Shown here: one piece after another, positions 27,001 to 38,517 of the stretch
Layout of the letters: each line of letters starts with the position of its first letter
Position numbering within the stretch: position 1 is the first letter of the stretch
NCBI GenBank assembly: GCA_965178125.1
Contig: OZ237735.1
Span: forward strand, 2,666,001-2,730,000
DNA: 64,000 nucleotides
From: Bilabrum cf. latius
Taxonomy: Eukaryota > Bigyra: Bicosoecida > Bigyra > Bicosoecida
Direction of reading: 5' to 3'
Translations under genes and position numbers: made by a program
The notes under the pieces: generated by a model
The model's database searches: none
What the model was told of the DNA's origin: nothing
The model's input: the letters and a program-made list of their open reading frames with translations, nothing else

Positions 27001-30000
27001 ACATCAAGGTTTAAGCTGTGAACGGATGCCGCTACCCGCTAGGACAGCTCGCCCGCGGAGCCAGCGATCGGTGTGGTTCTGTGCACAAGCTGCACGCCCT
27101 CCGCTGCTAGCGTCGAGACAGTTGGGACCTCCAGCGGGATGATGCAATGCATGTTTGGTTGAGGCATTGCATCTCCACCTCTCAACGGTACAGCGGCGTT
27201 CGATCCAAGCGATTCGATCGAAGTAGATGCTTGGTTTGGAGCAGGGCATACGTGCTCTTTTCGAACCGTGTGCCGCAGCACCTCGCCTTCGGCGATAGCA
27301 CGAGTCTGCAGCTCAAACCGTTCTACCAACAATGCTTGTGCAGACACACCTGCAGTGACAGCCCGAGACGAATGCAGCGACGTTTGATCTGGTTTCTCAG
27401 CTGACCCAGCTCTGCCCTGGATCGGCACCTCTGGTATTGATGCGAAGGCCTCTTGCACAGCAAAGGAGACGTGTTTTGTGGAGGAATGGAGCGCGCTGGC
27501 CGCCCCGGCAACTGCAAGCACACCCTCAGGCGACACTCCGACCGACACCAAGCCGGCATGCGCGATGCGAGAATGAGAGAGTTTCTGCTAGGAAGTCAGC
27601 CGAGGTGCCACAACTCGTGCCATGGGTGTTGCGGCAGAAGCTTGGACCTACCGCACCGCAGCGCGCAGCAGCTGCTCCGCAGCGTAGTGCGCAGGGGCCT
27701 GGAACCCAAACCCATCCTCGCTCAATTCTGAGCTTCGTGCCATGGTCTCGCTGCCTAAGCGCCAAATGCTTCTTTCAGCTGTGCCGTACTCGGCAGCGGC
27801 TGCAGTCCCTGCGTTCTCTGCTGACGGCAGCACCAGGTGCCTGCGGTCCTGCGGCATAGCCGGCAGCGCCAGCGGTGACCAAGGAGACACTGCCAACAGG
27901 GAGCGCGACCAGAGCGACGGCTTGGTGGCCAGAGCCAGCCGGCTCATGCTGACTGTGGCGCTGGGTCGAGGCGGGGGTGGCTTCTGGTGCGCGCGTACAG
28001 ACTGGACCACGAACAGCGAGTTGCTTGTTGGTGCAGTTCTCAAGACCCGGGAAACAAATCGGTTCGGATCAGTGGCTCTAGCCGTGGGTACGATCACAGG
28101 GGGAAGGCGAGATTTCGTCCGGGACTACAGTGTGACTCTGCCTGCCTCTGAGTCAACAAGCGACGGCGGGATGCTGACAGTATCCCCTGCAGTTTGGACC
28201 TCCGTGCCAGGCACACGCACCTGCTGACCTGCGAGCACTCTGTTGTAGTCCGGAGTCTACCGAATGTAACCTGAGGCTGCGCTGCCAGTTTGGCTACCTC
28301 CTGCCTCCGATCCGTCCGGTGAGCTGCCTGCCACGATACCGTCCGACTGACTGTCCTCAGGATCATCGAAATCCTCAAAATCCTCGAAATCCTCGAAATC
28401 CTCCCACTCCTGCTCATCGGTGCCGGCACCGTACGCACCGTCATCTCCAAGCCGCTCAACAATTCCCGCCGCGCGAGCCTCGTCTGGCCCAACGCTGCCC
28501 AACTCCCGGATCGCAGGCATGTTGCCAATGGCTTGCGCAAACCTGTCGTGGGGCGTTTGCCCCGCCGGTGAGGTAGTCTGCCCCGGAGGTGTCGTTCGTT
28601 TAATCTGCTGAGCCCGCTTGCCTGGCCACTGAGCGACGACTCGCTCCGCTGGTGAGATCGTACCCACTCTGGCTGTTGCATGCGGCAGCTCACCGGCCGC
28701 ATCAGTAGAATTTCCACGGCTTGGCGCCAAGTCCACTGCGCTGGGTCCACTCATTGACAAAAGCAGGTCCTTCGATTGAGATGCAGCCCAGTTCGCCGCA
28801 GCTGCTGCATTCAGGCGTTTCACCGCCTTTGCTGCGCGAGCCCTACGCGCTGACAGGGATTTCAGCTTGGAGAGCACTGAGCCGATGGGCCTCTGCGTGC
28901 GAGGGAGGCCATCGGCCGGCACGGAGTGAATCTGTCCGATTCGGGGTACTCGCCGCAGCGGCAGCCGCTCGGTCGGCGCGCCATCTGCAGTGCACCACTC
29001 CTCCCGTAGCTACAGAAGTGGGACGTGGACGGACGCAAGGCTCGCGCAAGCCAAGGCAAGTGACCCGTGAAAGGCCTCTTCGGAACCGTATGAATCGAAT
29101 GAGGCCTAGGCAACCAGCCTGTCCATGGCCTGCTGCACGGCAGCATCCAACGGTGGTTCCCTGTGCGGCTGGGATTCATGCTTCATGGAGGAATCGGGGC
29201 CTCCACGATCGACATACGAAGACGGCCCGGGCAAGAAGCCCTGGCCTGACGAGTAAATCGACGTCGAGGCCGCGTTGGTGCTATGCCTGGAATCGTGACC
29301 CCCGCTGCCCTGACGACTGCTGTAGTCCGTCCCACTGCCCGCACCATGCCTGTGATGCTCCCTGGCAGGATGACTAGTGAGCTGAAGCATGTTGAGAACT
29401 GCCCCGACTGCTTGTATCCGCAGCGCGGTGTCGCAGCCCTTGGGCAGCCTGTGGTGGTTCGACACCAGCTGTCCCCCGAGGGCACCCGAGGCCACTGCTA
29501 GGAACTGCTTTCCTCCGTCGAGCCGCAGAAGGCCTCCAAGAGATGCCACCCTTGCCTAGATTCTGAAAGCAGCCCGCCGGGCCGATTCATTTGCAAGCGC
29601 AACTGGAAGAGACTGCTCGCTAGGGGCGCTGGGCGACCGCAAGGCGCTGTGCAACCGAGCCGGCTTGCTGTCTTGCTTGTAGCACGCTTCGTCCACACGC
29701 GCCCGCACCTGGAGCTGAACCTGCGGGGCCAGCTGCCACGGACTTACGCGCTAGCAGCTGAACGCAACGCTGGGCTCGAAGGCTAGTCCGCGCACAGGTC
29801 GGGCAAAGCGGCTCCCAGCGACGGGCGCGGCACACGGCCGCATTCTCTGCATCAGCGACGCGGATGCCTCTGGCATGCCGTCTATCCTGGACCCGATGGT
29901 TTCAACCAATTCGATCTCCTCCGAGGCACCCCACCGCACGGAGCCTCCAAGTCGGCGAAACACGGCGTCCTGCGTGTCGGGCTGCACCGCGATGCTTCCA

Positions 30001-33000
30001 CCAGTCACTGACCAGCGCACAGCTCGCAAGTCGTCGTGGTGCATCCAGTGGTCTCGATCGGCGCTGGATCCGGTGCGCTGTGCGGCAGCAGCCTTGCTTG
30101 CAAGCGATCTGGCTGCCGCAACTGTTGGGATGCTGTGGGTCCGACCGTCGCTCGGTTGGGGTAGCTGCTAGACGCTCATGCTTGGAGGTAGGGATACTGT
30201 GAAGCTGCTCTTGGCCACAGCGTGCGGCACCAGTTCCTCCTCAAGGCAATCGCACCTATTCATGGACACGGGGACACCGGTCGTGCGAATGCCAGATCGA
30301 GCCCCGGCTAGGTCACCGGTACCCAGCGGCAGTCTGCAGGCAGCTCGCCACACGCGACGGATTTCGTACACGGTCACGTGCACAGGCTCTATTGCCGAGA
30401 CGGAGAACAGGGGCAGCTACACCTACATTGATCCAGCTGCTTGGAAGCCGTCTCTTGCGAATACGGTTGTAGCCGGCTGTCGCACGCGCTGCCCGCCGCT
30501 CGTCCCATCCAAGCTATCATCGCAAGCCACGGCAGGCACCACGCCCGTGCAGCAATCCACCCGTGCAATAGCACGGCTGGCATCGCTCCCCGCAGCCTTG
30601 CCCGGGCTACCAGCCGCGGAATTACTGCCACCGCCGAGTGGAATGCCCGAGACAGCCGGCTGGGTGAGTCCCCCAGATCTGGTGGAAGGGTCCAGCACAG
30701 GGGAGCGGTATGTTCTCCCGCAATGCGAGACCACCACAACCACACCGGCTGTTTGCTGGTCCACTGCGACCAGTTCTCCCGGAGAAAAATCCGCCAGGAC
30801 GAGCCTCACGGTGTCAAAGTGGTCTTCGGAGGAGAGCGCGGACCTGCCGGCATGATCCAGCTAGGCCACTGCGCTCAAGCCTGCCACGCTGCAGCCGCAA
30901 GCGGACCGGTACGCACTCTCAGACCCAGCCGCAGACGACGAGCTTACCTTCCCAGGGTCCAGAATGTGCGGCTCCCACCCGCCGGATGCGCCGGGCTGTG
31001 CCCCGAGCGTCGGCCCCGAGGTTCCGGTCGATGAGGCACTGTCCGACCTGCCGTGCGTCCCTGGCCCTGGTGGACCAGGGCTGCTGGCATCGAGATCATC
31101 GGTGGGGCTGCTATCACCGCCCCCGAACCACCAAAATCCTCGGTTTTCTGCCTTGGGCTTATCCTTTCCTTTGGCGATCGCAGCCAAGGTTCCAAGAAGC
31201 CCCGCCTGCTTGAGCCAGTCGGTCCACATGTCTGCTGCCTGGATCGAGCCACCCGCCGGGCTGCTGCCAGTGGCCACCGACATCCCAGTATCTGACAATT
31301 CGACGGAGGGAGACAGCTGCTGCACAATTGAACTCAGACTACTGGAGGGGCCCTTTCGGCGCACGCTCGCCAGGGCCCCGCCAAGCATCCAGTGCAAGGG
31401 GTGCCGCGGCGACTCTGGCCCTCCAATAGCCCTGGAGCTGTTGCCGGCCAGTGGTCGAGGTACCGACTCTGGGGACATGATCAGGTCTTCGAGGTTGACC
31501 TGCAGGGCGCCAATCGGAGCCTTTCGTGAGGCAGCCGAGACCCTGGCGTCGGCCTGCCTCCAAGTCATGAGCGCCTGCAGCACAGTTGCGACCTGCGGGG
31601 AGGTGACCATAGCCCTCACTTGGCCCACGTCCAACGTGTACGAGGTAGAGCTGCAGACCATGACGTCGGCTCCAGTCCAGGCCTATTGACCACTTCTACG
31701 CTATGGACCAGCAGACATCACAGATGCAGGAGAGTACTAAAACATAGCGTCCAAGCCAATGGAAGAGATGAACAACCCCTGGCTATGCAGTGCGCCGGTT
31801 TCGCGAAGGGCTGCACCATCGGCGCCTGCGAGTGACGCGTGAGTCGCGGACAGCAGATCAAGCGTGGCATCTTCTGACCCCAGCTGATTGCTGTTCGCCA
31901 GTGCTGCGCCAGGTAATCTGGATCCCCGTCTCTGCGGCTTGGATGCCACTCCCGCGCGGCCGTCTGCTGGTGCTGCCTCATGAACGTAGCGAGACCCGCG
32001 GTTGCTGCGCTTCAACCCGTCCCGAGAGCTGTACTGCGCTTGTACGGAAGTATCTCCAACCGTCTCAGACTCGCTGGAGCCTGGAGGAGCCGGAATGGAC
32101 ACTCTGACAGGGTCAGCGCCAAGGCTCAGCTGCACCTGGTCCTGCTGAATTGCGGTGCGGAGGCGGACGGCCCGAGTCCTGAGAACGATCTCAAATCCCC
32201 GGTGCACGGCAGGACCAGGCAATCCGCTCTCGACGAATAGGCGGTTCGACCGCTTTGCCTTGCGCGCCAGGTACCGCCGCTCCGCTCGCGCTGCTGCATC
32301 AGTCCCTCCCGTGTTCGCGCTGCCAGTCCCACTGAGTATCGTCTTGCCCTCCAAAACAGACGTCCCCTCGTCGAGTGCCACGCCCGGGGGCAAATTCGGC
32401 GACAAACCTCCAGCGCTTCGCGCGTTGCTTCGGCCGTCTCGCAGAATGGAGTCGCGCCACAACTGCGGGTTTATGCCACGAGATCGGCGTGACCGCACCG
32501 CCCGCCTGGTGTCGTGCAGCATACCAGAAATGCCGCGGTCGTGGCCTCCAATGCCCCGTCGAAGCAGGCCCTCGCCAGACTTTCTCGAAAGATGCTTCGG
32601 ACCCTGCTCGTCTCCGACATTTTGCATGCTTTCCTGCTTGACGGGGTCCTCGAATGGGACGTCACCCACCTGGTCCCGCACTGGCACCCTCACTTCGAGC
32701 CGATCGAGCTGCACGTTGAACTCATACCTTGTGGGAGACTCGCCGAAAACAGCGCGATGCAGGGTGGACACCCCAGGCAAACTGTGTCCCGAGCCCTCCC
32801 TTCCGAACTGCACTGCTCCGTGCGTGCCTGGTGGCGCTGGGCGAGCCTGAAATACTTCCGAGCTGCATGCTGCCTTCACGTTCCGTCCCTCCCACACAGG
32901 GCCCGCTGTTTCCAGCTCCTACGAGGTGCACTGCAAGGAGGATGACCCGAACAGATTGAAATAGAAATGCTGCAGCCCGGCTATAGTCTCAGCTGTGGCT

Positions 33001-36000
33001 GTAATCGATGGCTTCTGAAGCCGCAGCCCGAGCTTCATGATGTCCTCAGTGTGCAGCTGAGTGCGAGACCCGTACTGGTATCGACCGTGCAGCAGCAATG
33101 AGTCAAAGCATCCAAGTCGCAGCACCAAGCTTCCGAGCCCAGAGGGATCTACAGCAAGCTCAGCCCGGCGAGCGTCGGCCAAGATTGAGGTGGGGTGGTG
33201 GGATGGCAGCGACAGCAGCCAATCGCAAGGCCTGGCACCGCTGCTGTCGGTGCCATTGTGAGACACACCAAGCCGTCCCCTGCTACCTTGCCGGGCAGCA
33301 ATCCCACGGAACCCGTCGGCTTGCACACGCTGCCCAAAACCAGTCCACAGCGGTCTTACCGTTCCGCCCGTCATTCCAATAGATTCGTTCTGCTACACGA
33401 GGGCTTGCAGCCAGTCCGCGTTCCCGCCTGTTTCACCAAGGGCAAAGTCGAAGAGAACGGAACCTTCTGGTGACCCCTGCAGCTGGTCGTCGAATCCCAC
33501 CCTGATGCCGGCAGTCGGAGCCTGGAGCACCGACAGTGCCTCGTGGCTCAGGTCCCCCGGCATGTCGACGACATGGTCCGGCTCTGCGCTGGTGGCTAGC
33601 AGCAGGTTAGGCAACTCAACGCTAGTCAGTGAGCTGTACGGCTTGCTGAATCGGGGTGCCCATGGCCCGCGCTGCATTAGACCTTGTTGCGCGGCTGACA
33701 TCCACGACCGGGTGGCAGGTCGGTTGAAGTCGCGCGAAAGCGACTGAAACAGCGCGATGTCATCCTGACCGAGGTGAAGTGTGGCGTTTGGCAAGCGCAC
33801 TGCCGTCTACATCTTCATTGCAGCGCCACAAATTGGGTATGCCGCAGGAGTTTGCATCGATGTCACCACATCAAGCCCGTCTGCTCGAATCACCGCGGGT
33901 CTGGTCTCGTTGCTCGTAGCGATCCTCACCTGACCTGCTACCACGTGAGTGCGCATCAGACCCGGAGAAGTCTCCAACAGATACAAGTTGCCGGGCTGCA
34001 CCTAGCCAGCCGAAGTGACGGTGCGATCTTTGGCCCCCTAGCCCCCCGCATGCACCTCGACCGGAGATGCCGCCAGTGGTGGGGGCGAGCTCGTGGTCAC
34101 GACTCGGAGCGAAATGCCGTCGACACCGTTGAGCGGCCAAACATCGAGCTGGAGCCACGCTGGTTCGCCACCGGACGCCACGGCCTCTTCCATCGGCCCA
34201 TGCTGCCGCATGCCCTCCAATGCAGCCCTCAGCTATGCAGACAGGGCAGCTGCCTTCCTCCGTAGCTTTTCCTGCAAACTGGCGCCGCCCCGCAGCCCGT
34301 CTGTAGAGCGGGTGTCGTGCTAGCGATTCGCACGGGAGCTGGGAGCAGTACTGGCAGCGGTCCCGCCGCTCCCAGCAGACGGAGCGAAGTCTCGCTCGGG
34401 AGCTGCCTGCGCAAGTGGTCTCCCAACCGACTGCCGCGCTCTGCTCTTGCCAGCTACTGCTGCATCGGAAGCAACTAGGGCATCGTTCCGCTCGCCATAC
34501 CCTGGACCCGCCGCTGTGGCTGCTGCTGCGGAGAGGGAGGATCTGCCGGACACATCGCAAGTGAAAGGTACCCTCAGCTGGATTTTGCCTATGGCCTGTA
34601 CCACGATGCAGCTCGCTGCCGAGCGCAGCAACCGAGCTCGGTTCAGAGGGCCAGACCTGTCGCCATCTGCCGGCTGCCAAGCGCTGATACGGGGTGCATC
34701 TCCGCGACTCGCTGCAAGCCCGTCCACCAGCAGCTGGTGCTCCGACTGGAGGGCGGCTGCACCAGACACGGTGGCGCCCACCCCAGCGGTTTGCTCTCTT
34801 TCCACTGACTCCGCCAGCTTGCGGGCGGCATCCGCGAACGCAAGCGCAGCACCGAAGTCGGTCGCATAGTCCTTCAAGGGGTCAAAGTACGTCTGTAGCC
34901 GCGTTCTCTGGCGATCGTGCCAGGGGCCGTAGTTCACAGTGACGCCGTCGCCTGGGCTAGCTGCTTCCCGCGCGGCACTCTCAGTCCCAGTGCCAAGGTC
35001 TGCCCTGCTGCCTGACCCAAGGTCGGAGAGCTCGATTACCACAGCTGTTCGGAGCAAGGCCTGAGACGCCATCACGCTGTAACTGCGGGGTACTGCCCTA
35101 TTGCTCGTAGAGTCGGATGCGAACGAGCTCTTGCCGCGGAACAGTTTCTCAAACTGACCATACTCCAGCGGCTAGTCCTCGGCAAAGTACTGCTGGCAGT
35201 ACGTGACCTTCACTGCGGGCGCAGATATCATCGGGGCCTCGGGCCTCAGCGCCGCTGGATTCCCCTCCGAGTACGGTGGCACGGAAGTCAGGTCCCTGCC
35301 TGCCTCTGCGAGCAAGACAGCCCGTCGATCTGAGGACAGGTTGCGGGGGTCATACCCGGTGAGCTCTTGGTCTTGCGCCGCGCCGGTTCCGGTTCCGCCC
35401 CCCTGTCTTTGTCTACCAGCAGCGCCGCGACGGCTAGATCCGCTTGCAGAGCTACCAATGGGCTGCCTACCGCTTCGGTCTGCGTCCAACTCGCGATCGC
35501 TAGTCATGCCAGACTTCCCGTTGGAAGCATCCTCAACATCCCCGTTCTCTCCCAATACCGACTCTTCCTGGCTGCCGTGGAAACTCTGCTCGTCATCGCT
35601 GTCACTCGCGTCAGGATCATTGTCGTCTTGACTTCCGTCACGCTACCCTGCTTTGGTGTCAAGCCCGCGCCTTACTTGCTGGTAGGTCTTGGTCGGAGCG
35701 TTTGTGTAGAGCGAGGCAAACCAGGCCGACTCGGGACAGAAGCAGGGTTGCAGCAGGTAAAACAGCCCGCAGAAGCCTTTGCAGCAGCAGTAGCAGTAGC
35801 AGCCGCAGCAACATCGGCAGCAGCAGCTGCAGCAGCATATGAAAGAAATGATGCTTTCCAGTGCCCGCCGCATGGCTTCATCCCCCCGCAGATCAGACCT
35901 CTTGGATGATCCGCCCGAATGCGCACCACTGCCGGGGGCGTCCCCCGTGATGGCAGCCCGAGGCAGAAATCCAGACCCGGCGCTGCGCGTCGGCAGCATC

Positions 36001-38255
36001 TATGCCACCACGCGCGTGAGCCGCGCTGTGACCTGCATGGTACGAACTGCGGGCGGTTGCTCGGGCAAAGACACCTCCTTGAGGGGCCCCTCCTCGTCCC
36101 TTTCCCTGCCCATGCACGGCAGCAGCACCTCCACCCATGTGCGCGTTCTATCGCTAGGCCCTAGACCAGAACCTGGCGCAGCCTGGGGTACAGTTCCAGC
36201 CCTTAATCTTCCAGAGCTGGCCCTGCCCCTTGCCGAAGCATCCTCAGGCTCAAAACCGCTGGGTGCCATGGCGGGGGCCGCTGCCCCTCCACCCACCTTG
36301 CCACTGGTACCACCCACCCCCTGGCCCTCTACAGAGGCGCGCCGATCCTGTGGGTGCGATGCGAACTGCGCGCCTCTAGCTCGATCCCGGGCGAGGAGCC
36401 ACGCGGACCCCGGCGCGACCGTTGGTCGAGCAGCCGCGAAGCTCGAAGCCACCACAGAGTCCCGCCCAGTTTTATCGGGTGCCGTCCTCCCGGAATATGA
36501 ATTCACTGTGCTTGATCGACGATCCCTTGCCCCCCCGATCCTGCTATCCTGTCTCTCCGTGTCACCGGCCTTGGTCGGGCCACTTGCAGCGGCTGCAGCA
36601 CCCCCAAAATCGCCTTTGGTCTGGTCCAGCCCGCCAGCCGGACCTGCTCTCCTGCCCATGCTCTTTCGAGGGTTCCCGCCCCCCAACCGTCCGTCGCTCC
36701 CGCTCGAGGACCCGGTGAGATCAAATGAGTATCCGTGGCGAAACGTCTCCTTGTCCTCCTCGACGTCTCCCCACTCGACCACACCACGGTCGAAGCTTAC
36801 GCGCAGGGCCGCCGGGAGCACGTGCGCCCCCACAGTCACAAATCCTCTGTTGATGTTGATCCTCACAGCCCCCAGGAGGACTGTCCCGTCCGCAGGGACA
36901 CCAGCCTGCCCAAACATGGGTCCTCCCTGCCCGCTATCGTACGGCGCTCCGCCCGCGGCCTAGTCTCTGGCCCTGGGGTGCACCGCCGATTGCACCAGCT
37001 ATGCCACTGTGCGCTCGGCTGCCCGCAGCGCAAACTCGACGTCCTTGCGAGCCACAGCGTCCTGCATCGAATGGGCCCGCGCGTCCACGGCTGACAGCGC
37101 CTCGAGGGAGCCCGCGCGCTGCTTGTGCCTGGGGTGGTGGTCGCTGGAGGACGAGCCACGGCCCGACTGCAGCCGCCGGAGGGGCTGGGTTGTTCGCGCA
37201 GATGAAGCCAGCAGTGCTGCGCGTCCTGATTCTCGAGCCAGGATGTTTCTAGAGCTGCCCAGCGTCGCGGCCGAAGGCATCCTCCCCATGGGGGGGGGCA
37301 CCTTGGCGGGGAGGTCGACAGCGGAGGCGGTGCTGGAGGGCAGGCCAGAGGCGGAGGGGGATGGACCAGGGCTGTGGACCCCTGAGCGTCGTCCTCGGAT
37401 GGACGTATTGATCCCGATAGATCCCGAGGGAGACACTTCGTCGCCTGCTGTTTGCAAGCGCGCCGAGGCCGCAGCAGTCGCAGGGTTTGTGCGAGCCACA
37501 TGGTCTACGCCGCGCTGTGCCGCCTCCACCACGCAAGGGGTGCGAGCCGATGCCTGCGGCTGAGCCTGCCAGTTGGATGTCTCCGCAGTGTTGGCATCCA
37601 AGGATGCACCGACGGCTCGCATCGCTTCCTTTCGAGCGGCGCTCCGCTGCAAGTCCGCGAGCTGCCTCAGCTGCTGATACGCCTTTGTGTTGTTCAAGTG
37701 GTACACCCCTAGGCCATGCACATCTACGTCTAGTCTGGGCAATTCCCTTTCCTATAATATTTTCCCCAATTTCCACCAGCGGAGCCAGAGGACAACTTGC
37801 GCAGCCGATACTATGCTGTCTGCCGACGCCAGCGACACCCCTCGCAATGATAGCATACCCATGAATGGTGCAAATGAGGCGTCACTTATGGACAATACTG
37901 CGAATATGATGAAAAGATACATATGTGTCACCTTACTGCGATTTCAGGCAGTATTCTCGGAGAGACGAAGATATAACTTACTATATCCTGGCATGAATAG
38001 GCTGGCTGCTTTCGCCAAGACCCACCCAAAAGCCCTGGGTAGGACTGTAGCTATCACCGTAAGGATAAATCCTAGTATGATTGTCCAAAGGAATACCATC
38101 CACGGAAACGCGATCGAATCGATACCAAACACCCTCTCCAGAAAAGGAGATTCAACCTCGGATGTGACATTCAGCAAGGCAGAGGCGTTCGATGACAGAT
38201 TACCCCTTTCCTATAAGATTGATATAACTGTCTAGACATTGTCTACAAGCGACAT
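12024..38255 (-). CDS. BLTP1: giant bridge-like lipid transfer protein, BLTP1/KIAA1109/Tweek/Csf1 family
   Basis: Tubular protein that carries phospholipids between membranes, anchored at one end by a membrane segment. Exon 1 is 38255-37982 (MSLVDNVQ...), the intron is 37898-37981 (GTAAGT...TTCGCAG, 84 nt), exon 2 is 37897-12024 (stop TGA): 26,148 coding nt, about 8,715 residues. The TM helix is at about residues 50-72. Across the splice, 'GYILSISDASF', 'LWLRWWKLGK' and 'VDVHGLGVYH' align with human KIAA1109 'GYIHIGSFSF', 'IIFRWWK' and 'VNDFEFHVYN'. Next comes 'LLGAVRININRGFVTVG' and, near residue 1,079, 'VNYGPWHDRQR', a signature of the family (human FNYGPWADRQR). I checked the inter-ORF gaps at 12.4, 13.7, 15.5, 17.4, 17.9, 22.5, 24.9, 25.6 and 26.5-27.0 kb by hand: no TAA or TGA in frame, but over 50 TAGs. 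Human BLTP1 is 5,005 residues, yeast Csf1 about 2,958. The excess is Ser/Ala/Gly-rich insertions, a (DFE)n run near 28.4 kb and an RG-rich tail. Undetected in-frame introns cannot be excluded. Confidence 0.9.
35761..35836 (-). repeat. (CAG)n-type trinucleotide tract read as poly-Cys inside BLTP1
   Basis: Imperfect CAG/CTG repeat on the plus strand. In the BLTP1 frame (minus, TGC codons) it encodes a run of about 20 mostly cysteine residues with Ser, Arg, Gly and Tyr between. A GTAAGG sequence lies 85-90 nt further along the gene and CTGCAG sequences occur in the tract, so a small in-frame intron here is possible. Confidence 0.7.
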
Positions 38256-38517
38256 CCTGCCTGATTGGGCGATTGGAATCATCGCTTCAATATTTGATCT
38301 GCAGTGCAACCCGGAAGTGCCATAGTGTCGTCGGATCTGGGGCCTCCCCGGGGGCCCGGGGGCAGTTATTGAGACCACCAGCTATGCAACGAGTGCATGG
38401 CAGAGCATATACTTGTAAGCTTGAAAACGTATTCATACCTGAGTCTAGCCAAAGCACGCACCCCATGCGCTCAAAGTCGCCTCCCAGTCCGGACCCCCGT
38501 GCTCCGTTCTCTCTGCA
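38256..38517. other. intergenic, upstream of BLTP1 and downstream of the GH36 gene
   Basis: 262 bp between the BLTP1 ATG and the GH36 TGA, both genes on minus. It contains a short C/G-rich inverted repeat near 38345-38361 (ccccgggggcccggggg). No gene seen. It must hold the BLTP1 promoter and the GH36 3' UTR. Confidence 0.5.

Noticed and set aside
12326-36963. Long plus-strand open frames opposite BLTP1 (for example 32155-32850, 35839-36963)
   Set aside because: They are antisense shadows in GC-rich DNA, with low-complexity Pro/Arg/Ser content and no recognisable domain, on the strand opposite a homology-supported frame.
12024-37742. Reading the TAG-separated minus-strand segments as about 40 separate small genes
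   Set aside because: All lie in one frame, contain no TAA or TGA even in the gaps, and conserved BLTP1 motifs follow each other in order across them.
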